Below are positions 49,844 through 58,481 of a stretch of DNA of 64,000 bases, in pieces (positions within the stretch are counted from its first letter, which is position 1; each line of letters begins with the position of its first letter). The stretch covers positions 1-64,000 of the forward strand of contig NZ_JALQEM010000001.1 in the NCBI RefSeq assembly GCF_023630705.1, given 5' to 3'. The stretch comes from Caballeronia sp. GAFFF1. GTDB lineage: Bacteria > Pseudomonadota > Gammaproteobacteria > Burkholderiales > Burkholderiaceae. The notes under the pieces were generated by a model. It did no database searches, was not told where the DNA came from, and was given only the letters and a program-made list of their open reading frames with translations. The translations under genes were made by a program, and so were the position numbers.

Positions 49844-51313
49844 ATGACCGACAAGCCTTCCCGGCGATCCGCCGCCGCGCAACAGCCGCACGCGCACTCC
49901 CGCATGAGCGCGCTGCATCTCGCGCCTGATTCGCTCGCGTTCGCGCTCGACGGCGCGGCGCAAGCCGTCGGCGCGGTGCGGGCCGGTTCGGCGTTGCCGG
50001 CGGCAATCCAGACGGTCGCGGCGTCGGGCAAGCACGCGGCGGCGCGCGGCGCGATTCAGGACATCGCGTATCGCACGATGCGCCGGCTCGCCCTCGTCGA
50101 TGCGCTCTTGCACAAGCTCGTGCGCAAGGCGCCGCCGCCGCATGTCAGCAACGTGCTCGCGTGCGCGTTCACTTTGCTCGCGGACGACGAAGCGCACGCG
50201 GCCTATGCGCCGTTCACCGTGGTCGACCAGGCGGTGAGTTCGATCGCCGCGCGGCGCGAGTTTTCTTTCGCGAAGGGGCTCGTGAACGCGGTGCTGCGCA
50301 ACTTCCTGCGCGAACGGGACGCGCTCATCGCCGAAGCGATGCAAAGCCCCGTCGCACGCTGGAACTATCCGCAATGGTGGATCGACGCCGTGAAGCGCGC
50401 CCAGCCCGAGGCATGGGAGCGCATTCTCGCGGCGGGCAATATGCAGGGGCCGCTCACGTTGCGCGTCAACGCGCGGCACATGACCGTGAGCGCGTATCTG
50501 GAGCTTCTGAAGGCTGAGCACATCGAAGCGCGCGCAGCGGGGCAGCACGCGGTTCGGCTGAACACGCCGATGCCGGTCGATCGCATTCCCGGCTTTGCGG
50601 ACGGCGTGGTGTCCGTGCAGGACGCGGGCGCGCAACTCGCCGCGCAATGGCTCGATGTTCGCGACGGCATGCGCGTGCTCGACGCGTGCGCCGCGCCCGG
50701 CGGCAAGACCGGCCACATTCTGGAGCTGGCGAATGTCGAACTCGTCGCGCTGGAAAGCGATGCGACGCGAGCGAGCCGCATCGCGCAGAATCTGGAGCGC
50801 CTGAAACTGCAAGCGGACATTCGCGTGGGCGATGCAGGCGATCCTTCGCAGTGGTTCGACGGCGCGCCGTTCGATCGCATCCTCGCGGACGTGCCATGTT
50901 CCGCGTCGGGCATCGTGCGGCGGCATCCGGACATTCGCTGGCTGCGGCGAGCGTCGGACATCGCCGCGCTCGTCGCTGAACAAAGACGAATTCTCACGGC
51001 GCTGTGGCCGCTCGTCGCGAAAGGCGGCGAACTGCTCTACGTGACGTGCTCTATCTTCCCGGAGGAGGGCGAAGAACAAGCCCGCTGGTTTGGAGCGTCG
51101 CATGAAGATGCGGTACGATTGGACGCGCCGGGGCAATTGTTGCCGACAGCGGCGCGCGCAAGCGCGGGTGCGGTTCAAGCGTCACCGGACGGTACACATG
51201 CCGAACGCGCCGGTTCCGGCGAGGCAGAGAACGCAGGTCCGCCGTCGAGCTTCAACGCGGAAACCTTCGCGGATCACGACGGATTCTTCTACGCGCGCTT
51301 TCAGAAACGGTGA
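49844..51313 (+). CDS. rsmB: 16S rRNA (cytosine(967)-C(5))-methyltransferase RsmB
   Basis: A 489-residue SAM-dependent RNA methyltransferase. An N-terminal NusB-like domain (about 55-190) precedes the Rossmann domain with VLDACAAPGGKTGHIL (motif I), PFDRILADVPCSASGIVRRHPD (motif IV with the Pro-Cys, catalytic Cys) and LLYVTCSIFPEEGEEQ (motif VI, second Cys). It methylates C967 of 16S rRNA. The C-terminal 70 residues include a poorly conserved Ala/Ser-rich insertion before the last conserved strand. It begins the operon rsmB - DUF4390 - sensor kinase - response regulator. Confidence 0.94.
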   Translation: MTDKPSRRSAAAQQPHAHSRMSALHLAPDSLAFALDGAAQAVGAVRAGSALPAAIQTVAASGKHAAARGAIQDIAYRTMRRLALVDALLHKLVRKAPPPHVSNVLACAFTLLADDEAHAAYAPFTVVDQAVSSIAARREFSFAKGLVNAVLRNFLRERDALIAEAMQSPVARWNYPQWWIDAVKRAQPEAWERILAAGNMQGPLTLRVNARHMTVSAYLELLKAEHIEARAAGQHAVRLNTPMPVDRIPGFADGVVSVQDAGAQLAAQWLDVRDGMRVLDACAAPGGKTGHILELANVELVALESDATRASRIAQNLERLKLQADIRVGDAGDPSQWFDGAPFDRILADVPCSASGIVRRHPDIRWLRRASDIAALVAEQRRILTALWPLVAKGGELLYVTCSIFPEEGEEQARWFGASHEDAVRLDAPGQLLPTAARASAGAVQASPDGTHAERAGSGEAENAGPPSSFNAETFADHDGFFYARFQKR

Positions 51314-51906
51314 CGATCAAACGCTTTTTTCCGCTTCGGCTCGCGGCCGTCATCTGGACTGCGCTGACGCTCTGGCTAAGTTTCGCGCCGGCTGCGCCCG
51401 CCTTCGCCGAGACCATCTCGGTGCAGCGCGCGTCCTTGCAGGCGGACAACAACGGCTGGAGCCTCGATGCGCATTTCGACTTCGATCTCAACAGCAGTCT
51501 CGAAGAAGCCGTGAATCGCAGCGTGCCGCTCTATTTCACCATCGACTTCACGCTTTCACGGCCGCGCTGGTACTGGTTCGACGAAGAGCCGGTCAATGTC
51601 TCGCAAAGCATTCGGCTCTCCTTTCAGCCGCTCACGAACGAATACCGCGTCTCGACGGGCGGGTTGCAATTGCGCTTCGCGTCGCTTGCCGAGGCGCTCG
51701 CGGTCATCAAGCACGTGGCGTCGTGGCACGTGATCGACCGTAATCAGGTGCATGGCGGAGAAACGTACACCGCATCGGTGCGCATGCAGTTGGACATCGC
51801 GCTGATGCCCAAGCCGTTCCAGATCGACGCGGTCAACAACCGCGACTGGAACCTGTCCTCGGATTGGAAGCGGTTCACTTTTACGGCGGCGGAACGTGCG
51901 AAATAG
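51310..51906 (+). CDS. DUF4390 domain protein
   Basis: A 198-residue protein with a signal peptide-like start (FFPLRLAAVIWTALTLWLSF, cleavage near AFAE). The body fits DUF4390: QADNNGWSLDAHFDFDLNSSLEEAVNRSVPLYFTI. The family stands next to NtrY-type kinases across betaproteobacteria and has no known function. Start at GTG 51310 overlaps the rsmB stop, so it is translationally coupled. It is probably periplasmic and could sense the envelope for the following kinase. Confidence 0.88.
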   Translation: MTIKRFFPLRLAAVIWTALTLWLSFAPAAPAFAETISVQRASLQADNNGWSLDAHFDFDLNSSLEEAVNRSVPLYFTIDFTLSRPRWYWFDEEPVNVSQSIRLSFQPLTNEYRVSTGGLQLRFASLAEALAVIKHVASWHVIDRNQVHGGETYTASVRMQLDIALMPKPFQIDAVNNRDWNLSSDWKRFTFTAAERAK

Positions 51907-51928
51907 ATTTCGACGCGGCCGCACGGAC

Positions 51929-54355
51929 ATGAAGAGTTTCGTGGTTCGGTTGCTGGTCACTACAGTCGCGCTCACGGCGGTTCTGCTGCTCGTGATGCTC
52001 GCGCTCGCAAGTGCGAATACCGAATTCTTCGACCGCTATTACGGCTGGCTCTACGCGGCGAACGTGGCGGTGGCGCTCATCTTCATGCTGATCGTCATCA
52101 GCCTGACGCTGATAATCGTGTCGCGCGTGCGGCAGGGGCGCTTCGGCACGCGGCTGCTTGCCAAGCTCGCGTTGATTTTCGCGCTCGTGGGCGTGCTGCC
52201 GGGGGCGATCATCTACGTCGTGTCGTATCAGTTCGTGTCCCGAAGCATCGAGTCGTGGTTCGACGTGAATGTGGAAACCGCCCTCACGTCGGGCTTGACG
52301 CTCGGGCGCGGCATGCTCGAAACGTCGCTCGCGGACTTCAAGAATCGCGGCCGGCAAATGAGCGATCAACTCGCGAGCGCCGATCCGTCGAGCCTCACGC
52401 TGTCGCTCTTGCGGCTGCGCGATCAGTTCGGCGTTCAGGACGCCGTCGTGTTCGAGCGTCCGCGCGATCAGTACAACCGCGAAGACCTGAACGCCGGCGG
52501 ACCGTTGCAGCGCGTGGCGGGCTTGCGGACCATCGCGCAGGCGTCGGGCAACTACTATTCGCTCTTGCCCACGAACGAGCCGACCAGCGCCATGCTAAAG
52601 GAAGCGCAGGATCGTCCGTTCGGCGCGATCGAAGGAGAAATCGACGGCGATCCCAAGTCGAACGGGCCGAAGGGCGCGCTGCGGCTGCGCGTCATCACGA
52701 AGATTCCGGACCCGACGACGACCACCGAATTCCAGCACGTCGACCGCTTCTTGCAGATCGAGCAGCCGGTGAGTCAGGAACTCGCGCGTAATGCCGACGC
52801 GGTGCAGCGCGCGTATCGCGAGTATCAGGAGAAGCGGCTCGGGCGCACGGGCTTGCGCAAGATGTATATCGGCACGCTGACGCTTGCGCTCTTTCTCGCC
52901 ACGTTCATCGCGATGATGCTCGCGCTCGCGCTCGGCAATCAGCTTGCGCGGCCGCTTTTCCTGCTCGCGCAAGGCACGAAGGAAGTGGCCGAAGGCGACT
53001 ACACGCCCAAACGCGAGATCAATTCGCGCGATGAACTCGGCTTCCTCACGCAGTCCTTCAATGCGATGACGCGCCAGCTTTCGGAAGCGCGGGCGGCGGT
53101 CGAGAACAACCGCATCGCGCTCGAACATTCGAAGGCCTATCTCGAAAGCATTCTCGCGAACCTCACGGCGGGCGTGTTCGTGTTCGACCGGCAGTTCCGG
53201 CTCACCACCGCGAATCGCGGCGCGGAGCGCATCTTCCGGCAGCCGTTTCGCGCCTTGCTGGGGCATCCGCTCGAACAGATCGACGTGCTCGCCGAATTCG
53301 GCGCGATGGTCAAGAAAGCGTTCGCCGAGCGCGATGCGGCGGCCATTGGCAGCGGACATCCGACGGGCGATCGTGGGCACTGGCAGCAGCAGGTCGCCGT
53401 GACCGTGCCCGGCGAGAACGATCCGCTGACGCTCCTTGTGCGCGGCACGCAATTGCTGAGCGCCACCGAGAGCGACACCGAAGACGCCGAGACCACCGGC
53501 TATGTCGTCGTGTTCGACGACATCTCCGACGTCATTTCCGCGCAGCGTTCCGTGGCGTGGGGCGAAGTCGCGCGGCGTCTCGCGCATGAGATCAAGAATC
53601 CGCTGACGCCCATTCAGCTCTCCGCGGAGCGTCTGCAAATGAAGCTCGCCGACAAGCTCGCGCCGCAGGACGCCGAAGTGCTCAAACGCGCATCGACGAC
53701 CATCGTGAATCAGGTACAGGCGATGAAGCACATGGTCGACGACTTCCGCGAATACGCGCGCACGCCGCCCGCGGTGCTCGGCAACCTGCAGTTGAACGAT
53801 CTCGTCGGCGAAGTGCTGGCGCTTTACGGCATCGAAGAAGGCAAGAGCCCGATCAAGGTGGACCTCGCGAAGCTGCCCGTGATCCGGGGCGACGCGACGC
53901 AGATTCGCCAGGTCATCCACAACCTGCTGCAAAACGCGCAGGACGCCGTCGCCGATGTGCCGGAGCCGCGCGTGCTGCTCGAAACGAGGACAGTAGAATA
54001 TGGCGAGCCCGATGCCTCGGGTCATGCGCGCGTCGCGGTTCGTCTGAGCGTATCGGATAACGGCGCGGGCTTTCCCGCGCGCATCCTGTCGCGGGCGTTC
54101 GAGCCTTACGTGACGACGAAGGCGAAGGGCACGGGTCTGGGACTTGCAACGGTGAAGAAGATCGTCGACGAGCATGGCGCGCGCATCGACATTCGCAATC
54201 GGTCGAAAACAGGCGACGTAGTAGAAGGCGCGCAAATCTCGATTCTGTTTCTTCAACTCGCGGACGACACCGCCGCCGATGGCGCAGCGCCTTCGACTCC
54301 GGCGGCCGCGAAACAGGGAACGACAAAAGCAACAGTGCAGACAAGGGCAGCTTAA
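51929..54355 (+). CDS. NtrY-like sensor histidine kinase
   Basis: An 808-residue membrane kinase. Helices near 5-105 and about 308-340 flank a long periplasmic sensor of about 200 residues; then HAMP (ARPLFLLAQGTKEVAEGDY), PAS (VENNRIALEHSKAYLESILANLTAGVFVF), the His box with RRLAHEIKNPLTPIQLSAERLQ and the ATP domain (NLLQNAQDAV, SDNGAGFP, GTGLGLATVKKIV). This is the NtrY architecture. In betaproteobacteria the pair controls envelope or redox genes; the signal here is unknown. It lies between DUF4390 and the regulator gene, immediately adjacent to both. Confidence 0.9.
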   Translation: MKSFVVRLLVTTVALTAVLLLVMLALASANTEFFDRYYGWLYAANVAVALIFMLIVISLTLIIVSRVRQGRFGTRLLAKLALIFALVGVLPGAIIYVVSYQFVSRSIESWFDVNVETALTSGLTLGRGMLETSLADFKNRGRQMSDQLASADPSSLTLSLLRLRDQFGVQDAVVFERPRDQYNREDLNAGGPLQRVAGLRTIAQASGNYYSLLPTNEPTSAMLKEAQDRPFGAIEGEIDGDPKSNGPKGALRLRVITKIPDPTTTTEFQHVDRFLQIEQPVSQELARNADAVQRAYREYQEKRLGRTGLRKMYIGTLTLALFLATFIAMMLALALGNQLARPLFLLAQGTKEVAEGDYTPKREINSRDELGFLTQSFNAMTRQLSEARAAVENNRIALEHSKAYLESILANLTAGVFVFDRQFRLTTANRGAERIFRQPFRALLGHPLEQIDVLAEFGAMVKKAFAERDAAAIGSGHPTGDRGHWQQQVAVTVPGENDPLTLLVRGTQLLSATESDTEDAETTGYVVVFDDISDVISAQRSVAWGEVARRLAHEIKNPLTPIQLSAERLQMKLADKLAPQDAEVLKRASTTIVNQVQAMKHMVDDFREYARTPPAVLGNLQLNDLVGEVLALYGIEEGKSPIKVDLAKLPVIRGDATQIRQVIHNLLQNAQDAVADVPEPRVLLETRTVEYGEPDASGHARVAVRLSVSDNGAGFPARILSRAFEPYVTTKAKGTGLGLATVKKIVDEHGARIDIRNRSKTGDVVEGAQISILFLQLADDTAADGAAPSTPAAAKQGTTKATVQTRAA

Positions 54356-55072
54356 ATGGCAACCATCCTGGTGGTAGACGATGAAATGGGGATCCGGGAA
54401 CTGCTCTCCGAGATCCTGAGCGACGAGGGGCACGTGGTGGACGTGGCGGAGAACGCGCAGCACGCGCGCGAATACCGCTTGCAGCAGACACCCGATCTCG
54501 TCCTGCTCGACATCTGGATGCCCGATACCGATGGCGTCACGCTTCTGAAGGAATGGGCCGCGCAGGGCAAGCTCACGATGCCGGTCATCATGATGTCGGG
54601 CCACGCGACCATCGACACGGCGGTCGAGGCGACGAAGATCGGCGCGCTGAATTTTCTCGAAAAGCCCATCGCGCTGCAGAAGCTCTTGAAGGCGGTCGAG
54701 CAGGGACTCGCGCACGGCACGGCGGCACCCGCTGCGGTCGCGGCGGCCAAGCCTGCGCTTAGCGCGGGTTCGTCGGGCGTGCCGATCGCGGCGGCATTGC
54801 CGACGGCTTCGGCCTTCAACGCATCGCCCGGCGATGCAGGCGCGGGCAGCGCGGGGCAAAGTCAGGCGGGACAGACGGCGTCGATCTCTTTCGACATTCC
54901 TCTGCGCGATGCGCGCGACGCGTTTGAGCGCGCGTACTTCGAATATCACCTCGCGCGCGAGAACGGCAGCATGACGCGCGTCGCGGAAAAGACGGGGCTG
55001 GAGCGCACGCACCTGTATCGGAAGCTGAAGCAGCTCGGTGTCGATCTCGGAAAGAACAAGAACGAAGTTTGA
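54356..55072 (+). CDS. NtrX-like response regulator lacking the AAA+ domain
   Basis: A 238-residue regulator that starts one base after the kinase stop. The receiver domain (ILVVDDEMGIRELLSEILSD, phospho-Asp in LLDIWMPDTDG) fills the first 120 residues, followed by a 50-residue Ala/Gly/Ser linker and a Fis-type DNA-binding domain at the end (RENGSMTRVAEKTGLERTHLYRKLKQLG). NtrX proteins usually have a sigma54-interacting AAA+ ATPase between these; it is absent here. The pair therefore cannot activate sigma54 promoters in the usual way and more likely acts like RegA or ActR types. Confidence 0.9.
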   Translation: MATILVVDDEMGIRELLSEILSDEGHVVDVAENAQHAREYRLQQTPDLVLLDIWMPDTDGVTLLKEWAAQGKLTMPVIMMSGHATIDTAVEATKIGALNFLEKPIALQKLLKAVEQGLAHGTAAPAAVAAAKPALSAGSSGVPIAAALPTASAFNASPGDAGAGSAGQSQAGQTASISFDIPLRDARDAFERAYFEYHLARENGSMTRVAEKTGLERTHLYRKLKQLGVDLGKNKNEV

Positions 55073-55167
55073 GGCGCACGCTGAAGTTGAACTGGGTGAA
55101 AGCGTGAAAAATTCGGTGAAAGGCTTGAGCACCGTGCCTGTCTCTGATATAGTCTCACTTCTTCGTT

Positions 55168-55243
55168 GGCCCGGTAGCTCAGTTGGTAGAGCAGCGGATT
55201 GAAAATCCGCGTGTCGGTGGTTCGATTCCGCCCCAGGCCACCA
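55168..55243 (+). tRNA. tRNA-Phe (anticodon GAA)
   Basis: A 76-base cloverleaf with encoded CCA. D arm GCTCAGTTGGTAGAGC, anticodon arm GCGGA-TTGAAAA-TCCGC (GAA) and T arm GGTGG-TTCGATT-CCGCC are perfect. The acceptor stem is GGCCCGG against CCAGGCC, with a C-A mismatch at the fifth pair. Confidence 0.93.
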
Positions 55244-55252
55244 GAATGCAAG

Positions 55253-55286
55253 AAGCCCGAGAGTGTTTTCGCTCTCGGGCTTTTTC
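55253..55286 (+). terminator. terminator after tRNA-Phe
   Basis: A perfect 11-bp stem (55253-55263 with 55272-55282) with an 8-base loop, followed by TTTC. Confidence 0.88.
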
Positions 55287-55634
55287 ATTTGCGGCGCCGT
55301 GTTGTTCAGCGGTGCGGATCACGCGCTTTGAGTGGGCCGGCCGCGAGCCGGCGAACAATCGTTCAGCGTGATAAAATCCGCGTCGAATTAAGGACTTGCC
55401 TCGTCCTCGGACCGCAAGTCCTTTTCTTTTCGATGCCCGAAAAGCATCGGCGAATGGCCTCGCAGGTTGCTATCGGAGGCATAAGGGCCGCCTGCGTCCG
55501 ACAAAACGCCACCGGCCTATACTGGATTCGCAGATCGCCGCAGCGCGCGTGTTCAACGCGACGCCGGTTAATCGACCGGCCATGCGACCGGCCATGCGGC
55601 GCACGACGCCAATCTCATACACGGAGTTTTCACG
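55287..55634. promoter_or_regulatory. queC leader region with a terminator-like hairpin
   Basis: No gene is convincing. TAAAAT at 55372-55377 may be a -10 box. It is followed by a strong 10-bp hairpin, AAGGACTTGC paired with GCAAGTCCTT (55390-55399 with 55414-55423), and a T-rich tail (TTCTTTT). That layout suits an attenuator or a short RNA ended 200 bases before queC. I could not match it to a preQ1 riboswitch. Confidence 0.45.
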
Positions 55635-56369
55635 GTGACTCGGATAGACGCGAAGGACAGCGCTCTCGTGCTGTTTTCCGGCGGACAGGACTCGGCCACG
55701 TGCCTGGCATGGGCGCTCGACCGCTATAAGACCGTCGAGACGCTCGGCTTCGACTATGGCCAGCGGCATCGCGTCGAACTGGAATGCCGCGACGGGTTTC
55801 GCGCAGCGGTCGTCCGTGAGTTTCCGCATTGGGCCGAGCGGCTCGGCGAGGACCACATGATCGACTTGTCGGTGCTCGGCGCGATCAGCGATACGGCCAT
55901 GACCCGCGAAATCGAGATTCAGTCGACCGCAAACGGCCTGCCGAACACCTTCGTGCCGGGGCGCAACCTGCTGTTTATGACCATCGCGGCGGCCCTCGCG
56001 TATCGGCGCGGGTTGAAAGTGCTCGTTGGCGGCATGTGCGAGACGGATTTCTCGGGGTATCCCGATTGCCGCGACGACACCATGAAGGCGTTGCAGGTCG
56101 CGCTGAATCTCGGTATGGAAACGCGGTACGCGCTGGAAACGCCGCTTATGTGGCTCGACAAGGCCGACACCTGGCGTCTCGCGGAAACGCTCGGCGGCGA
56201 GGCGCTCGTCGAACTGGTTCGCGTGGAGACGCATACGTGCTATGTCGGCGAGCGTTCCGAACTGCACGAATGGGGCTTCGGCTGCGGCCAGTGCCCGGCG
56301 TGCAAGCTGCGCAAGCGCGGCTACGAGGCGTATCGCGCGGGCGAGCAGGTCACCATCGAACCGGTCTGA
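55635..56369 (+). CDS. queC: 7-cyano-7-deazaguanine synthase QueC
   Basis: A 244-residue enzyme. The PP-loop motif is [12 protein letters not shown], and a zinc site of four Cys lies near the C-terminus ([19 protein letters not shown]). It converts 7-carboxy-7-deazaguanine to preQ0, the queuosine precursor. Start at GTG 55635 with GGAG nine bases before. It begins the queC-queE-queD run, whose genes are separated by short gaps. Confidence 0.96.
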   Translation: MTRIDAKDSALVLFSGGQDSATCLAWALDRYKTVETLGFDYGQRHRVELECRDGFRAAVVREFPHWAERLGEDHMIDLSVLGAISDTAMTREIEIQSTANGLPNTFVPGRNLLFMTIAAALAYRRGLKVLVGGMCETDFSGYPDCRDDTMKALQVALNLGMETRYALETPLMWLDKADTWRLAETLGGEALVELVRVETHTCYVGERSELHEWGFGCGQCPACKLRKRGYEAYRAGEQVTIEPV

Positions 56370-56415
56370 TCTCGAAGACAGACCACAGCCAGATCACACG
56401 GACTACAGAGCAGTC

Positions 56416-57048
56416 ATGACGTACGCGGTAAAGGAAATTTTCTACACGTTGCAGGGCGAGGGCGCGAACGCCGGACGTCCGGCCGTGTTCTGCCGCTTCG
56501 CCGGCTGCAATCTGTGGTCGGGCCGCGAGGAAGATCGCGCGGAGGCGGTGTGCCGCTTCTGCGACACGGATTTCGTCGGCACGGACGGCGAAAACGGCGG
56601 CAAGTACAAGACGCCCGCGGACCTCGTCGCGAAGATCGCGTCGCTGTGGCCCGAGGGCGCGGCGCACAAGTTCGTCGTGTGCACGGGCGGCGAGCCGATG
56701 TTGCAGATCGACCCGCCGTTCGTCGACGCGCTTCACGCGGCGGGCTTTGAAATCGCCATCGAAACGAACGGTTCGATGGCCGTGCTGGAGAGCATCGACT
56801 GGATTTGCGTGAGCCCGAAGGCCGACGCGCCGCTCGTCGTGACCAAGGGCAACGAACTGAAGGTCGTCGTGCCGCAGGACAACCAACGGCTCGCGGAGTA
56901 CGAAAAGCTCGACTTCGAGTACTTCCTCGTGCAGCCGATGGACGGCCCGTCGCGCGACATCAATACGAAGCTCGCGATCGACTGGTGCAAGCGGCATCCG
57001 AAATGGCGGCTGTCGATGCAGACGCACAAATATCTGAATATCCCCTGA
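56416..57048 (+). CDS. queE: 7-carboxy-7-deazaguanine synthase QueE
   Basis: A 210-residue radical-SAM enzyme. Its cluster motif is CX14CX2C (Cys 31, 46 and 49) instead of the usual CX3CX2C, as in the Burkholderia multivorans QueE structure, and TGGEPMLQ follows for SAM binding. It turns 6-carboxytetrahydropterin, the QueD product, into 7-carboxy-7-deazaguanine. The ATG at 56416 opens TYAVKEIFYTLQGEG, the family start. It is the middle gene of queC-queE-queD. Confidence 0.95.
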   Translation: MTYAVKEIFYTLQGEGANAGRPAVFCRFAGCNLWSGREEDRAEAVCRFCDTDFVGTDGENGGKYKTPADLVAKIASLWPEGAAHKFVVCTGGEPMLQIDPPFVDALHAAGFEIAIETNGSMAVLESIDWICVSPKADAPLVVTKGNELKVVVPQDNQRLAEYEKLDFEYFLVQPMDGPSRDINTKLAIDWCKRHPKWRLSMQTHKYLNIP

Positions 57049-57065
57049 AAGACGATCGAGCCGAC

Positions 57066-57512
57066 GTGCAGACGATTACCCGAAAACTCGAATTCGATGC
57101 GGGCCACCGCATTCCCGATCACCGCAGCCAGTGCCGCAACCTGCACGGGCATCGTTACGTGCTCGAAATCACGCTGCAAGGCGAACTCGTCGATACGGAA
57201 GGCGCGCCGGATCGCGGCATGGTGATGGACTTCGCCGACGTCAAGTCTCTCGCGATGGAGCATCTCGTCAACAAGTGGGATCACGCGTTCATCGTCTATG
57301 AAGGCGACGTGAAAGTGCGCGAATTCCTGCAATCGATGACGGATCACAAGACGGTTGTGTTCGACCGCATTCCGACCGTCGAGAACATGGCGGCGGTCGC
57401 GTTCCGCATTCTCGCGGATGTCTATGACGCCCACTATGGTGTCGATCTCAAGCTCAAGCGCGTGCGGCTCTACGAAACGCCGAACTGCTGGGCGGACGTG
57501 GAGCGCGCGTAA
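57066..57512 (+). CDS. queD: 6-carboxytetrahydropterin synthase QueD
   Basis: A 148-residue member of the PTPS/QueD family. EFDAGHRIPDH and NLHGHRYVLE provide the three zinc His, and DFADVKSLAMEHLVNKWDHAF the later His and acidic residues; C in HRSQCRNLHGH is the catalytic Cys. It turns 7,8-dihydroneopterin triphosphate into 6-carboxytetrahydropterin in queuosine synthesis. The start is GTG 57066, with a weak ribosome site. With queC and queE it completes the preQ0 branch except folE/queF-type steps. Confidence 0.93.
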   Translation: MQTITRKLEFDAGHRIPDHRSQCRNLHGHRYVLEITLQGELVDTEGAPDRGMVMDFADVKSLAMEHLVNKWDHAFIVYEGDVKVREFLQSMTDHKTVVFDRIPTVENMAAVAFRILADVYDAHYGVDLKLKRVRLYETPNCWADVERA

Positions 57513-57698
57513 GCGCTTGGGCGTCGAAGGCGCGGCGAACGTCCGCGCCGTTGTCACGGTATGATCGCTCGGTGAGTCGGCCAACTCTGGCCGACGCCAC
57601 GCAGTGCATGTCGATCATCCGGAGCGCAACATGCCGTCACTCTTCCCGTTGTACCTGTTCGACGCATCGCGCGAATCGCGCTCCCACGGAGCCGCGCG

Positions 57699-58481
57699 AT
57701 GAGCACCTTCACCAATCCCCTCAAGCAACGTCTCGCCGATTCCGGTCCGCTCTTCGGCCTGTGGCTGTCGCTGTGCAGCGCCGATGCCGCCGAAGCGCTC
57801 GCGCACGCCGGTTTCGACTGGCTGTGCATCGACATGGAACACTCGCCGAACGATAGCCGCGATGTGGTCGAGCAGCTTCGCGCGATCGCCGCCGCGCACT
57901 TGCCGACCGAGCCCGTCGTGCGGGTGCCGTTCGCGGAAGGCTGGCTCGTCAAGCGCGTGCTCGATGCCGGCGCGCGCACGCTGATGTTCCCCAACGTGCA
58001 ATCGGCGGAAGACGCGGCGCGCATCGTGCGGCTCACGCGCTATCCGACCGAGGCGCAGCTCGAAGGGCTGCGCGGCGTCGCGGGCGCGGTGCGGGCGGCG
58101 GCCTACGGCATGCGGCGCGATTACGTGTCCGGCGCGAACGAGCAGATTGCGACCATCGTGCAGATCGAGTCGGTGGCGGCGCTTGCCGCCGTCGATGAGA
58201 TCGCCGCGACGCCGGGCGTCGATTGCCTGTTCATCGGCCCGGCGGATCTCGCCGCGAGCCTCGGCCATCTCGGCGATAGCAAACATCCGGACGTGCACGC
58301 GGCGATCACGAAAATCGCGGACGCCGCGAATCGCGCGGGCAAGTGCAGCGGCATTTTCGCGCTCGATGTCGCGAGCGCGCGGCAGTACGCGGAAGCGGGC
58401 ATCAAGCTGGTCTCGATTGCCGCCGACGTGATGTGGCTTTTGAAGGCGACGCGGCAGGCGTTGCAGGAGGCCAGAGCATGA
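57699..58481 (+). CDS. HpcH/HpaI family aldolase
   Basis: A 260-residue TIM-barrel aldolase. GLWLSLCSADAAEALAHAGFDWLCIDMEHSPND supplies the Asp and Glu of the metal site, and FIGPADLAASLG the downstream metal/substrate loop. HpaI-like enzymes cleave 4-hydroxy-2-ketoheptanedioate or related 2-keto acids to pyruvate and an aldehyde. The specific substrate is unknown, as no aromatic catabolism genes are nearby. It overlaps the Sel1 gene by ATGA and is coupled to it. Confidence 0.9.
   Translation: MSTFTNPLKQRLADSGPLFGLWLSLCSADAAEALAHAGFDWLCIDMEHSPNDSRDVVEQLRAIAAAHLPTEPVVRVPFAEGWLVKRVLDAGARTLMFPNVQSAEDAARIVRLTRYPTEAQLEGLRGVAGAVRAAAYGMRRDYVSGANEQIATIVQIESVAALAAVDEIAATPGVDCLFIGPADLAASLGHLGDSKHPDVHAAITKIADAANRAGKCSGIFALDVASARQYAEAGIKLVSIAADVMWLLKATRQALQEARA

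Noticed and set aside
55287-55634. preQ1 riboswitch upstream of queC
   Set aside because: I looked for the short preQ1 pseudoknot pattern and did not find it; only a terminator-like hairpin is visible.
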